Shown: positions 43,623-52,951, numbered from the stretch's first letter. The stretch is DNA of 64,000 bases from CAZTAO01 sp964611645 (GCA_964611645.1 CAZTAO010000020.1:9455-73454); one strand, 5' to 3'. Numbers and translations: made by a program. The notes: a model not told the origin generated them from the letters alone.

Positions 43623-46220
43623 CTACAACAGTTTCTGCAACTCATTCAGCCTGTTCAGGGCCTCTATTGGGGTTAGGGTGGAGATGTCTAGTTTCTCCAG
43701 TTCGGTTACTACCGCGTGCTTTTCGCCCTGGAAGAGATTGAGTTGTAACACGCTGGCCTTTTCTTTGATCTTGAGTTTCTTGCCCGGCAGGTTGGTGTTT
43801 GCGCCTTTCGTTTCCAGGTCTTTGAGGATTTCCTTGGCGCGCTCGATAGTCTGCTGGGGCAGGCCCGCGAGACGCGCTACCTCTATGCCGTAGCTCTTGT
43901 CGGTGCCGCCGGGGACTATCTTCCGCAGCCAGACTATCTTGTCCTTTTCCTCGCTCACCGCTATCCGGTAGTTCTTCACCCCTGCAAGCTGCTTTTCAAG
44001 CTCGTTGAGGTGGTGGTAGTGGGTGGCGAAGAGGGTGCGCGCGCCGAGTTGGTTGATCTGCTCCGCCACTGCCCAGGCTATGGAGAGGCCGTCGTAAGTC
44101 GAGGTGCCTCTGCCTATCTCATCGAGGACTATCAGGCTGCGGGTGGTGGCGTTGTTGAGGATGCTGGCGGTCTCGTTCATCTCCACCATAAAGGTGCTCT
44201 GGCCGCTGGCTAGTTCGTCGTGAGCGCCGACGCGAGTGAATATGCGGTCAACCACTCCAATCGAAGCCGATTCCGCGGGGATAAAGCTTCCCATCTGGGC
44301 GAGCAGCGTGATGAGGGCGACCTGCCGCAGGTAGGTGGATTTGCCCGCCATGTTGGGGCCGGTGATTATAAGAAGTTGGTCGGCGGAGCAGTCGACGCGG
44401 GTATCGTTGGGGACAAAGCGCTCCTGGATGTAGTGCTCGACCACCGGGTGACGGCCATTCCTGATGATAATCTCCTCACCATCGTTCACTTCCGGCTTCA
44501 CGAAGGCCTTGCTCACTGCCACTTCAGCGAGGCTCGCAAGAACATCCAACTCAGCCAAAGCGCGAGCCACGGCTATCACCTTCAGCGACTCATCAGCCAC
44601 TTTGCTCCGAATCTCCTTGAAAAGCTCATACTCAAGCTCGGCGGCTTTGTCGTCGGCTCCGAGGATCTTGGCTTCCATTTCCTTGAGGGCCGGGGTGACG
44701 TAGCGCTCGGCGTTGGTGGTGGTCTGCTTGCGGATGTAATCTTCGGGAGCGAGGTGGACGCTGGACTTGGAGATCTCGATGTAATAACCGAACACCGAGT
44801 TGTAGCCCACCTTCATATTCTTGATACCGGTACGCTCGCGCTCCTCTGCCTCCATCGATGCGATCCACTGCTTGGCGTCGGTAGAAGCCGAGCGGAGTTC
44901 GTCGAGTTCGGCGTTGTAGGCTTTGGCGATCATCCCGCCTTCACGAAGCAGCATTGGAGGCTCAGGGACGATGGAGGTATCGATGAGTTCGACCACCCCA
45001 CCAAGGTCGTCCAACCCGGCGGCGAGCGAACTCAGCTTCTGGGAATGGACATTCTTCAAGGCGTCGCGTATCGCCGGGAGTTTCTTGAGCGAGAGAGACA
45101 GGCCGACCAGATCCCGGGCATTTGCGCTTTCAGCCACTATTCGCGACATAAGCCGCTCAATGTCCTGCACACCACTCAAGCAGCCTCTGAAATCATCCAG
45201 CATTATCTTTGACTGGGTGAACTCTTCGACCGCATCCAGCCGGGCATTGATCTCTTTCACATCCAGCAGTGGTTGGTCGAGCCATTTGCGAAGCTGCCTG
45301 CCGCCCATTGCGGTCCTGGTCTGGTCCATCACCGAAAGCAGGCTCGCGCCCCGGTTGTCCATCGACATCGATTGCGTCAACTCCAGGTTGCGCCGGGCTG
45401 CCGCGTCCAGGACCATAAAGCCGGTGGTGGAGTAGATTGAGAGAGAAACAACTGCTTGAAGCGAACCTGCGTTGGTCTGGCGCATGTAGTCCAGAGCGGC
45501 GGCGGCGGCTTCGACTGCCACCAGCAGTTCCTCCGCGCCGAAGCCCCGGAGGCTGTCTGTGTGGAAGTGGTCGCAGAGAATCTGCTTGGCGGGCTTTGCG
45601 AAGAATCCGGAATCCACGCGGGGGGTGATTGCCGCCCCACAGGCTCGTTTCACAGGCTCCGCAAGGTCCATGTCCATCTCCGACAACAGTACCTCCGCGG
45701 GGGCAAGCCGCGCGATCTCCTCCAGAAGCTTCCGCGAGGCTTCCTTGCCGGTGATCTCCGTGGCCGCGAACTCGCCGGTGGAAATGTCGACCACCGCCAG
45801 ACCGTAGGCATCCGGGGCGCTGGCTACCGCGAGCAGGTAGTTGTTGGACTTGGCCTCCAGCATGCCATCTTCCATCACAGTGCCGGGGGTGACTACTCTG
45901 GTCACGCCGCGCTTCACGAGCGTTTTGGTCTTCTTGGGGTCCTCGAGCTGGTCGCACACCGCCACCCGGTAACCCTTGGCGATAAGCCGGGCGATGTAGC
46001 GGTCGGCGGCGTGGTGAGGCATCCCGCACATCGGCACGTCCGCAGCGTAGCCCTGAGACCTGGATGTAAGGACTATCTCCAGTTCCCGCGAGGCAGTCAC
46101 GGCGTCATCGCCGAACAACTCATAAAAGTCGCCCATGCGGAACATCAGCAGCACATCAGGGTACTCAGCCTTGATCGCCTGATACTGCGACACCATGGGA
46201 GTGATTTTCTTAGCGTCCAA
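43623..46220 (-). CDS. mutS: DNA mismatch repair protein MutS
   Basis: 865 residues. The mismatch-binding FxE motif is in MFRMGDFYELFGDDA. Connector, core and clamp domains follow, then Walker A GPNMAGKSTYLRQ and Walker B VLDEIGRGTSTYDG. MutS detects mismatches and recruits MutL (encoded at 59876). The start is a TTG with AGGAG eight bases upstream; the next ATG (MVSQYQ) would remove a conserved N-terminal segment. Confidence 0.97.
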   Translation of the reverse strand: MDAKKITPMVSQYQAIKAEYPDVLLMFRMGDFYELFGDDAVTASRELEIVLTSRSQGYAADVPMCGMPHHAADRYIARLIAKGYRVAVCDQLEDPKKTKTLVKRGVTRVVTPGTVMEDGMLEAKSNNYLLAVASAPDAYGLAVVDISTGEFAATEITGKEASRKLLEEIARLAPAEVLLSEMDMDLAEPVKRACGAAITPRVDSGFFAKPAKQILCDHFHTDSLRGFGAEELLVAVEAAAAALDYMRQTNAGSLQAVVSLSIYSTTGFMVLDAAARRNLELTQSMSMDNRGASLLSVMDQTRTAMGGRQLRKWLDQPLLDVKEINARLDAVEEFTQSKIMLDDFRGCLSGVQDIERLMSRIVAESANARDLVGLSLSLKKLPAIRDALKNVHSQKLSSLAAGLDDLGGVVELIDTSIVPEPPMLLREGGMIAKAYNAELDELRSASTDAKQWIASMEAEERERTGIKNMKVGYNSVFGYYIEISKSSVHLAPEDYIRKQTTTNAERYVTPALKEMEAKILGADDKAAELEYELFKEIRSKVADESLKVIAVARALAELDVLASLAEVAVSKAFVKPEVNDGEEIIIRNGRHPVVEHYIQERFVPNDTRVDCSADQLLIITGPNMAGKSTYLRQVALITLLAQMGSFIPAESASIGVVDRIFTRVGAHDELASGQSTFMVEMNETASILNNATTRSLIVLDEIGRGTSTYDGLSIAWAVAEQINQLGARTLFATHYHHLNELEKQLAGVKNYRIAVSEEKDKIVWLRKIVPGGTDKSYGIEVARLAGLPQQTIERAKEILKDLETKGANTNLPGKKLKIKEKASVLQLNLFQGEKHAVVTELEKLDISTLTPIEALNRLNELQKLL

Positions 46221-46270
46221 TCAGAAACTCCTGGGTTACGTAATTACGGAAGCGCGAAAGAGAAACCAAA

Positions 46271-46314
46271 AGCAATCACGAAAGCACGAAAGTACGAAAA
46301 CACGAAAAAGAACG
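46271..46314. repeat. Solo CACGAAA-type repeat upstream of mutS
   Basis: AATCACGAAAGCACGAAAG followed by TACGAAAACACGAAAAAGAAC. It combines the two sequences that flank the GxxExxY gene at 32834 and 33252, but no such gene is present here. Confidence 0.7.
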
Positions 46315-46366
46315 AGAGCAGAAAACCAGAAATAGACGAAAGCCAGAAAGGGAACAACTACCACGG

Positions 46367-46445
46367 TGTTTCGGGATTTGAGGACGGGACTACATAGCCG
46401 CCGCTAGAAAAACCAGCCCTCAACCCGTCCGGAAATCCCGAAACA
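46367..46445. repeat. Long near-perfect inverted repeat (20-bp stem)
   Basis: TGTTTCGGGATTT (46367-46379) pairs with AAATCCCGAAACA (46433-46445). Inside it GGACGGG (46382-46388) pairs with CCCGTCC (46424-46430). The two are separated by a GA/GG internal loop, and the terminal loop is 35 bases. There is no U-tract, so it is not a standard terminator. The 46221-46471 gap holds only this hairpin and the CACGAAA repeat. Confidence 0.8.
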
Positions 46446-46471
46446 GTACTTCCCATGCGAAGCACCAAATC

Positions 46472-47014
46472 TCAGCGTCTGCCCGCCTGCCAACGTCTCA
46501 ACCGCTCGGCGAGAGTCAAAGGGAATCCAGAATGAACGAGCGTATCGTACATATCTTTGGCCAGATAGTAGTTTCCTCTCGCGAACACCCCTGCCGCTTC
46601 TGACCGGAATTCATCGCGGAATGCCTCATCTCTTAGCTTATTCGGCAGACCGCTCCAATACTCGCGCCGTTGCTTCACCTTTGCGAGGATCTCTCTCCAG
46701 GGCTCGGGAGTTCCGCGAGTCAGTGGCTCACAGAAGGCTCTGAACGTCTCACAAAGCCAGCACACTCGATCTCTGACGCCCTCGTACGTATGTGCTGGAG
46801 ACCGAGTGAGAAAGACGTAGTTCGGGTCAATGGCATCCACGACCTCATCAAGGTTCAGCGACGTCGTGAGCACGCCGGGGTTGTCGGCATGCCCCCAAGT
46901 TCGCGGATACCATCCATGCCAAGGGGCATCAGCAGTCGGCCACGTCAGCGACAGGTACGATCTGTAGTCCTGTTCGATCATGAAGGTAAGCACGCAGGCC
47001 TTTGACTCGAGCAC
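46472..47014 (-). CDS. Hypothetical protein, Trp/Tyr-rich N-terminal half
   Basis: 180 residues from a GTG with AGGGA just upstream; an ATG at 46981 is possible. It has no signal peptide or TM helix. The N-half carries WPTADAPWHGWYPRTWGHAD and VFLTRSPAHTYEG; the C-half is helical and charged. I recognise no family. It follows a small ORF by six bases. Confidence 0.6.
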   Translation of the reverse strand: MLESKACVLTFMIEQDYRSYLSLTWPTADAPWHGWYPRTWGHADNPGVLTTSLNLDEVVDAIDPNYVFLTRSPAHTYEGVRDRVCWLCETFRAFCEPLTRGTPEPWREILAKVKQRREYWSGLPNKLRDEAFRDEFRSEAAGVFARGNYYLAKDMYDTLVHSGFPLTLAERLRRWQAGRR

Positions 47015-47020
47015 TGTCCC

Positions 47021-47107
47021 TCAGTCGCGTACCTTCGGAGCTTGAAACCCCAGTGTCTTGAGGTGGATCTCGTAGCACTCACACACCGCCTGATAGAACA
47101 GGTCCAT
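47021..47107 (-). CDS. 28-residue micro-ORF paired with the hypothetical gene
   Basis: Start ATG with GAGGAGG immediately upstream; product MDLFYQAVCECYEIHLKTLG then FQAPKVRD. Its stop lies six bases before the GTG of the next gene, which suggests a coupled pair. No TM segment. Function unknown. Confidence 0.4.
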   Translation of the reverse strand: MDLFYQAVCECYEIHLKTLGFQAPKVRD

Positions 47108-47190
47108 CCTCCTCGGCATCGTTTGCATGGCCAACTAATCCTTTCTCCTGCGTCCTACGCCACGAATACTGAGCCACGAGATCCCCACGC

Positions 47191-48525
47191 CTAATGATAG
47201 TAACACTCCCCCACGAACCCGTAAAGGTGGCCCTCGGTCACCGTCACATCCACCATATCCCCCTCCCGCGCGGCGCAGGTTGGGAAGTTTACTGTTTTGT
47301 TCTGGCGGGTCAGGCCGGTTTGTCGGTTGGGGTCTCTTGGGCTGTTGCCCTCTACCAGCACTTGGAAGGATCGCCCGATGGCTCCGTTGTTGATCTCGCA
47401 GGTGATTGCGTTTTGCACGGCGATGAGTTCCCGCAGGCGGGAGTTCTTCTCGGCGTCGGATACCTGGTCCTCCATCTTGGCGGCGGCGGTCTTGGGGATG
47501 GCGTCGAATGCAAACATAAACGCCGCGTCGAACCGGACTTCCTCGGCAAGGCTCATTGTGTTCTCGAACTGCTCCCGGGTCTCTCCGGGGAAGCCCACGA
47601 GGAAGTCTGTGGTGATGCATATCTCAGGCACGGCGGCTCGCAGGGCGGCGATTCGCTCCAGGAGGCGCTCGCGGGTGTATTTGCGGTTCATGCGGGCCAG
47701 GACTGCATCATCCCCCGATTGCACCGCCAGATGGATATGCTCGCAAACCTTTGGCAGGTCCCGCATAGCCTCGATCAGGCGGTCGGAAAGGTCTTTGGGG
47801 TGGCTGGTGGTGAACCTGATTCGCTCAAGGCCTGAGATGTCGTTCAAGCGCGCCAGCAGGTCGGCGAAGTCAGGTTTGTCTTCCAGAGTCGAGCCGTAGG
47901 AGTTCACATTCTGGCCCAGCAGGGTCACATCCTTGCAGCCATTGCCGGCAAGTTGCGTGATCTCATCGATGATGTCCACAACAGGCCTGCTGCGCTCTCT
48001 GCCACGGGCGTAGGGGACAACGCAGTAGGAGCAGAAGTTGTCGCAGCCATACATCACAGGCACAAACCGCTTCAGCGCAGGGGTTTCTCTGCCGACTCTC
48101 GGCGCAATGCCGTCTTCTTGGCCCTGTGGCAGATACAGCGAAGACACCGGGCGGCGCTCCTCATCTATCTGGCGGATTATCTCCGGGATGGTGTGAATCT
48201 GGCCGGTTCCGACCACGAAATCGATGAACGGCCTGCTCTTTCGCACGCTTTCCCCCACCCTCTGGGCCATACACCCGCACAACCCGATCAGGAGGCCCGG
48301 TTTCTCTTCCTTGAGCACCCGAAGCTCGCCCAGCTTGGACTTGGCCTTCTGCTCCGGCTTCTCGCGCACGCTGCAGGTGACCAAAACCGCGATGTCCGCA
48401 TCCTCCTGCCGCTCGCACGGAGTATAACCCATGCCCTGCAGCAATGCGGAAATCTGTTCGGAGTCGTCATCGTTCATCTGGCAGCCCCAGGTGAATACTA
48501 TAAATCGTCTATCAGATAGGATCAT
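47191..48525 (-). CDS. miaB: tRNA-2-methylthio-N6-dimethylallyladenosine synthase MiaB
   Basis: 444 residues. The N-terminal UPF0004 domain has cluster cysteines in FTWGCQMNDDDS, VTCSVREK and GLCGCMAQR. The radical-SAM motif is CDNFCSYCVVP, and a C-terminal TRAM domain (RQNKTVNFPTCAAREGDMVD) is present. It methylthiolates i6A37 in tRNAs reading UNN codons. RimO is excluded by the WGCQMN and CVVPYARGRERSR segments. Confidence 0.96.
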   Translation of the reverse strand: MILSDRRFIVFTWGCQMNDDDSEQISALLQGMGYTPCERQEDADIAVLVTCSVREKPEQKAKSKLGELRVLKEEKPGLLIGLCGCMAQRVGESVRKSRPFIDFVVGTGQIHTIPEIIRQIDEERRPVSSLYLPQGQEDGIAPRVGRETPALKRFVPVMYGCDNFCSYCVVPYARGRERSRPVVDIIDEITQLAGNGCKDVTLLGQNVNSYGSTLEDKPDFADLLARLNDISGLERIRFTTSHPKDLSDRLIEAMRDLPKVCEHIHLAVQSGDDAVLARMNRKYTRERLLERIAALRAAVPEICITTDFLVGFPGETREQFENTMSLAEEVRFDAAFMFAFDAIPKTAAAKMEDQVSDAEKNSRLRELIAVQNAITCEINNGAIGRSFQVLVEGNSPRDPNRQTGLTRQNKTVNFPTCAAREGDMVDVTVTEGHLYGFVGECYYH

Positions 48526-48570
48526 TGCGAGGGCATTTTACCACGGAAGGGGGTGGGAAGTCGAAGAACG

Positions 48571-48606
48571 AGTTATCCGCAGATGACGCAGATGGCGCAG
48601 ATGGGA
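48571..48606. repeat. ATCTGCG-type short repeat
   Basis: TTATCCGCAGATGACGCAGA then TGGCGCAGATGGG. Related units occur at about 49600-49622, 50841-50867 and 56311-56333. It directly adjoins the stop of the secreted protein gene. Confidence 0.7.
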
Positions 48607-49560
48607 TTACTTGTTGTTTTGCCGGTCCCTTTCCTCCCACCTATCGCAGCTTTGTAGATAATAGTTGCGCTTATATCCTTCGGGGAACATTCGAAAAGCT
48701 TCCCGAGCACCTTCGTAGTCCTTGGCGTCTATGCTCCCCAAGCCAAGACGTAGTGCGGCTTCATGACCAAAGTACGGGGTATTGCGGTTTTCGATAGCGT
48801 ACTTCCTCAGTGCGTCCAGATCAGCGGGGCGATCTATCGACTTGAGCCCAATAGCTGCCAAATATCCAATCAGGGATGCATACCTTCCCCGTCTGTCTGA
48901 GTTGTAGAGCTTTGTCAACTCTGCCACCCGCGCAACCCGTTGCTCGTGACTCAGTTGTGGCAGACTAACTGGTGGCAGCGTACTCTGTTCTGGCATATTA
49001 CGCGGTCGTAACGCACGGACCACATCCGCGTCTCTTCCCGTGGCTGAAACTACGTGGAAAGACATTTCACTGGTTTGGAGGGTGCCTACCCAGTCTGCCT
49101 TCACGTAATTGGTGACGGCATATTTGAAAGTAACCGCGTATCCTCCAGGCTGCGTCCACGCATGGTCTATGTTCCGTCGAACATCAAAATACGCAGACTT
49201 GGTTTCTCCGGGTCTGAACTCCCAGAAGCAATCGGCGTCAAGCCCCGCCGTACCCGGCAGGGGGTACCAATCGGGATGGTAAGCTCTCTCTCTGCCGGGA
49301 AGCCGCAGAACACTCCACTCAACGACCCGCCAATCATCAGGCTCCACTAGCTTCTGGCTCGTCTTCAGATCATTGGTAATCGAGCACTTGGCGAGGACTG
49401 GTTCGCCTTCCAGGTATGTTGCTCTGGTCAGCGCGACGGTGAAGTGGAAGCCAGGGCCTTTGACGGTTGCCTCCGGCGGCTTCTCTTTTTCGGCGCAGAA
49501 GGCGGGCGCGCAGAGGATTGCGCACAGCAGAAGGCACAGCAGCAGAGTTTTATGTCTCAT
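48607..49560 (-). CDS. Secreted protein, first of a duplicated pair
   Basis: 317 residues with a signal peptide (LLLCLLLCAILCAPAFCAEK). A beta-sandwich-like N-domain (FHFTVALTRATYLEGEPVLA) and a helical C-domain (REAFRMFPEGYKRNYYLQSC) follow. The N-half resembles intracellular proteinase-inhibitor-like or Big folds, but no family is certain. The neighbour at 49624 is a close paralogue. AAGGA precedes the ATG. Confidence 0.75.
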   Translation of the reverse strand: MRHKTLLLCLLLCAILCAPAFCAEKEKPPEATVKGPGFHFTVALTRATYLEGEPVLAKCSITNDLKTSQKLVEPDDWRVVEWSVLRLPGRERAYHPDWYPLPGTAGLDADCFWEFRPGETKSAYFDVRRNIDHAWTQPGGYAVTFKYAVTNYVKADWVGTLQTSEMSFHVVSATGRDADVVRALRPRNMPEQSTLPPVSLPQLSHEQRVARVAELTKLYNSDRRGRYASLIGYLAAIGLKSIDRPADLDALRKYAIENRNTPYFGHEAALRLGLGSIDAKDYEGAREAFRMFPEGYKRNYYLQSCDRWEERDRQNNK

Positions 49561-49599
49561 AGTCTTTGTCCTTGCCGGGTTTTGCTTTTGAACGGGAGT

Positions 49600-49622
49600 T
49601 ATCCGCAGATGCCGCAGATGGG
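49600..49622. repeat. ATCTGCG-type short repeat between the paralogues
   Basis: TTATCCGCAGATGCCGCAGA then TGG, immediately before the shared stop context GGATTACTTGTT of the second paralogue. Confidence 0.65.
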
Positions 49623-49623
49623 A

Positions 49624-50547
49624 TTACTTGTTGGCGTCGCGGGCGCGCGCCTCCGAACGGTCGCAGCTTTGAAGCTGGTAGTCACGCCAGTAGCCTTCAG
49701 GCAGCATGGAATATGCCTTTCTGACCTCAACCCAATTCTTGTCCTCCGTGTAGACGCCTCCGAGCAACTCACAACACCGGAGGCCGTAGTATGGGGCGTG
49801 GCGATTGGCCGCGACGTAGTCCTTGAATGCGGCGATGCCAGCCGCCCGATCCATCCGGTAGAGCGCGAGTGCCGCCAGGTAGCCGAGTTCAGGCGCGTAT
49901 CTTCCATGGCGGTCATCATTGTACAACCCCATAAGCTCTGTTGCTCTGGCGAGGAGCAGCTCTTTAGTCTCCTGCCCTGCATATCTTGCGCGCAGCGCGA
50001 GCATAGCCTTTGTATCCTTGCCCGTAGCAGGAACGACGCGAAACAGGATCTCGTCCGTTTCTAGCGTGCCTACCCAGTCAGCCCCTATGTGATCGTCGGC
50101 GACATACTTGAGCTTCACCGCATATTCCCCGGGCTGAGTCCAATAATAGTCAATCCGGTCGCGTAGGTTCACATACGCAGACTTTGTCTCACCGCGTCTA
50201 AACTCCCAGAAACAGTCGTCCGGTATCCGCATCCTGGACGGCAGTGGATACCAATCGGCATGGTAGGCCGGTTCCCTGCCTGGGAGCCGCACTACGTTCC
50301 ACCTGATAACCTCCCATTTGTCATCCGGCTCCACCAGCTTCTGCGTCTTCTTCAAATCGTTGGTAATTGAGCACTTGGCGAGGACGGGTTCGCCTTCCAG
50401 GTATGTTGACTTGGTCAGGGCCACGGTGAAGTGGAAACCGGGGCCTTTGACTGTTGCCTCGGGTGGCTTCTCTTTCTCGGCGCAGAAGGCAGGCGCGCAA
50501 AGGAAAGCGCACAACGCCAGGCACAGCAGCAGGGTTGTTTGTCTCAT
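49624..50547 (-). CDS. Secreted protein, second of a duplicated pair
   Basis: 307 residues, very similar to the protein at 48607: the same signal peptide type (PAFCAEKEKPPEATVKGPGF) and the same YLEGEPVLAKCSITNDL core. The last third has diverged (KAYSMLPEGYWRDYQLQSCD). The leader CCCGGCAAGGACAAA is also shared, so the duplication included the ribosome-binding region. Function unknown. Confidence 0.75.
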   Translation of the reverse strand: MRQTTLLLCLALCAFLCAPAFCAEKEKPPEATVKGPGFHFTVALTKSTYLEGEPVLAKCSITNDLKKTQKLVEPDDKWEVIRWNVVRLPGREPAYHADWYPLPSRMRIPDDCFWEFRRGETKSAYVNLRDRIDYYWTQPGEYAVKLKYVADDHIGADWVGTLETDEILFRVVPATGKDTKAMLALRARYAGQETKELLLARATELMGLYNDDRHGRYAPELGYLAALALYRMDRAAGIAAFKDYVAANRHAPYYGLRCCELLGGVYTEDKNWVEVRKAYSMLPEGYWRDYQLQSCDRSEARARDANK

Positions 50548-50883
50548 TGTGTTTGTCCTTGCCGGGTTTGCGTTTGATAATTAGACGTAGGAAACGGGGG
50601 AATGATTTCACTTTGTGACACATTGTTCTCGTAATTAGAGGATTCAGCGATTTCGAAGCCATTACGAACATCCCCCTCGCCCCCTTCAAAGGGGGAATTG
50701 GCCTTGTGCGCGATTGATAGTTTCATCTAGAAGTGACACGTTGCGCCCTCTCTCTAACTCTCTCACCCGGGAGAGAGGATTACGTCTGCGCTCATCGTGA
50801 AGTCTGCCATAAGCCATAGGCCATTAGCCATAGGCTAATCTGCGCCATCTGCGTCATCTGCGGATAACTTCTTCGTCCTCGGA
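50548..50883. repeat. Intergenic region made of dispersed repeats
   Basis: A 336-base gap with no gene. It holds CCCCCTTCAAAGGGGGAATT at about 50692 (also at 54612), a CTCTC/GAGAG hairpin near 50750-50780, a tandem CCATAAGCCATAGG/CCATTAGCCATAGG at 50808-50836, and an ATCTGCG repeat at 50841-50867. Confidence 0.7.
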
Positions 50884-52839
50884 TCATTCCGCAAACTCCT
50901 TCAAGAACTCCACCACTGCCGACAGTTCGGTGGTCTTACGGCTGTCTGGCAGGTACTTCACGAACTGTTTGCCGTAGAACTTGGTGTGGATTCTGCTGTC
51001 GAGGATGGCTACTACTCCGTAGTCCGTTTTGGTGCGAATTAGTCTGCCAAAGCCTTGTTTTAGGCGGATTTGGGCTTGGGGGACTGAGTAGTCGGCGAAT
51101 GGGTTGCCGCCGCCCTCCTCTATCTCCCTGCACCTGGCCTTGACCACCGGGCTGTCCGGGACAGCGAATGGCAGCTTGTCTATCACCACGCAGGTCAGTC
51201 GCTCGCCTTTTACGTCCACCCCCTCCCAGAAGCTGTGAACCCCCATCAGGCAGGTGTCGTCGTTCTCGCGGAACTCCTTGAGGAGGCGCTCGTTGGACAT
51301 CTCTCCCTGCTTGAGCAGGCGGAACGGGATGTTATCGATCAGGCGGTCGAAGACTGAGTTGAGCATCCGGTAGGATGTGAATAGCAGGAACGCGCGGCCT
51401 TGGACCGCCATCAGCAGTTCCTTTATCCTTGCGCTCACCAGGTCGGCATACTCGTGCTTCTCCGAGGGCTGCGGCAGGTCTCTGGGGACATAGAGAATCG
51501 CGCGCTTCTTGAAGTCGAAGGGCGAGCCAAGAATGACTTCATCCGCCTCATATACGCCCAGCCGGGACCGCATGTAGTCGAATGTGCCGGAGTTGGCGAG
51601 GGTGGCGGAGGTGCAGATGACGGTGTCCACCGTGTCCCAGAGCATTGTGCCGAGAATCTCGCCGACGTTCACCGGGGTGTAATGCAGGTAGGTATTCACA
51701 AACCGCGAGCCGGAGGTCTTTTCGCACCACTTGAAGTAGCCGGGGTTATTGCCGAAGATCACGCCTTTGAGGTCATCCTCCACATGCGCCAGCATCTTGC
51801 AGTAGCCCTCGATGCGGTCCTTTAGCTGCGGGTTGCCCTCGGTGTCCTGCGCGTTGAGCTCCTTGCGCAGGCCCTCCACCATCTCCCCGAGTTCCTCCCC
51901 AAGCTCCACCACCCGCTCCAGCCGAATGCTGGAACCAAGCTCCTCCAGAAAGTACTCCTGCTTGGGCATCGACTCAAACAACGAGAACAGTTCCTTGTTC
52001 GCCGCATCCAGCATCCCAAGCTCTGAAGCCGATATGGCCACATCCGACCTCTTCTTCAGGCGGTTGATCAGCCAGGGGATTCGGTGGTTGGAAAGCTCCA
52101 CACCGAAGGCGTCGGTGGCTACGTCCTCCAGGTGATGCGCTTCATCGAATATCACGCCTGAGTACTTCGGAATGATCGAGTTGCGCGGGTCGACTTGCCG
52201 GATACTGAGGTCGGCGAAGAACAGGGCGTGGTTGACCACTATTATGTCCGCCGCGGCGGCCCGCTTGCGCATTTTGTAGTAGAAGCAGCGGTTGTCGTAA
52301 TATGTGCAGTCCTGCCGCTTGCAGGTATCCGGGTTGCCGCACACCTCCCCCCACTCGCTGAACTGGAAGTCCAGATCCTGGAACTCTCCGGTATCGGAGG
52401 CCGCCGCCCAGTCGCAGAGGTGTTTGAACAGCGGGTCATTGCTGAAGAGAAGGCTCTCAGATGCGTGGTCGACTTCCTTCAGGCACAGGAAGTTGGAGCG
52501 GCCCTTCATCACCACCGCAGTGAACGGGTGGTCCGGCATGGCTGCCTGCAGCATCGGAATGTCTTTGCCCAGAAGCTGGCTTTGGAGGTTGAGGGTGTGG
52601 GTGGAGATAACTACGGGCCTGTCGCAATCCAGGGCGTGCAGGATTGCGGGAGTGAGGTACGCGACCGTCTTCCCGACCCCAGTCCCCGCCTCCACCAGCA
52701 GCCGGCCCTTGTTGACCAGCACATCCGCCACCGCCTGAGCCATCGACAACTGCTGCGGCCTGTATTCGTAGCCGCTGCAAAGCCTGGAGAATGCGCCATC
52801 GCGGGAGATGAAATCAAGTGTTTCCGAACGAATATCCAT
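50884..52839 (-). CDS. dinG: DinG-type ATP-dependent DNA helicase
   Basis: About 651 residues from the ATG at 52839 (AGAGG upstream). Walker A is EAGTGVGKTVAYLTPA. Four cysteines for an XPD-like [4Fe-4S] cluster lie between VCGNPDTC and YDNRC. The DEAH box is VIFDEAHHLED and late motifs include QGFGRLIRTKTDYG. XPD/DinG enzymes unwind DNA 5' to 3', including D-loops and R-loops. It has no fused exonuclease domain. Confidence 0.94.
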   Translation of the reverse strand: MDIRSETLDFISRDGAFSRLCSGYEYRPQQLSMAQAVADVLVNKGRLLVEAGTGVGKTVAYLTPAILHALDCDRPVVISTHTLNLQSQLLGKDIPMLQAAMPDHPFTAVVMKGRSNFLCLKEVDHASESLLFSNDPLFKHLCDWAAASDTGEFQDLDFQFSEWGEVCGNPDTCKRQDCTYYDNRCFYYKMRKRAAAADIIVVNHALFFADLSIRQVDPRNSIIPKYSGVIFDEAHHLEDVATDAFGVELSNHRIPWLINRLKKRSDVAISASELGMLDAANKELFSLFESMPKQEYFLEELGSSIRLERVVELGEELGEMVEGLRKELNAQDTEGNPQLKDRIEGYCKMLAHVEDDLKGVIFGNNPGYFKWCEKTSGSRFVNTYLHYTPVNVGEILGTMLWDTVDTVICTSATLANSGTFDYMRSRLGVYEADEVILGSPFDFKKRAILYVPRDLPQPSEKHEYADLVSARIKELLMAVQGRAFLLFTSYRMLNSVFDRLIDNIPFRLLKQGEMSNERLLKEFRENDDTCLMGVHSFWEGVDVKGERLTCVVIDKLPFAVPDSPVVKARCREIEEGGGNPFADYSVPQAQIRLKQGFGRLIRTKTDYGVVAILDSRIHTKFYGKQFVKYLPDSRKTTELSAVVEFLKEFAE

Positions 52840-52872
52840 TGGACCTCTTTGTTCTGTTCGCCACATAGTTCA

Positions 52873-52951
52873 TTTCGACTTCGCTCAATGAACGGCGCGC
52901 GCTGGTTGAGCGGAGTCGAAACCAGCGCGAGACCCTGAAACAAGTTCAGGG
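52873..52951. repeat. Compound hairpin repeat between the PIG-L gene and dinG
   Basis: TTTCGACTTCGCTCAA pairs with TTGAGCGGAGTCGAAA (16 bp, one mismatch). CGCGCTGG pairs with CCAGCGCG across the same arm, so two folds compete. CCCTGAA/TTCAGGG makes a third stem that contains the PIG-L stop codon. Confidence 0.75.

Noticed and set aside
46367..46445. Long hairpin as an integron attC site
   Set aside because: It lacks the terminal RYYYAAC/GTTRRRY core sites, and no integrase is nearby.
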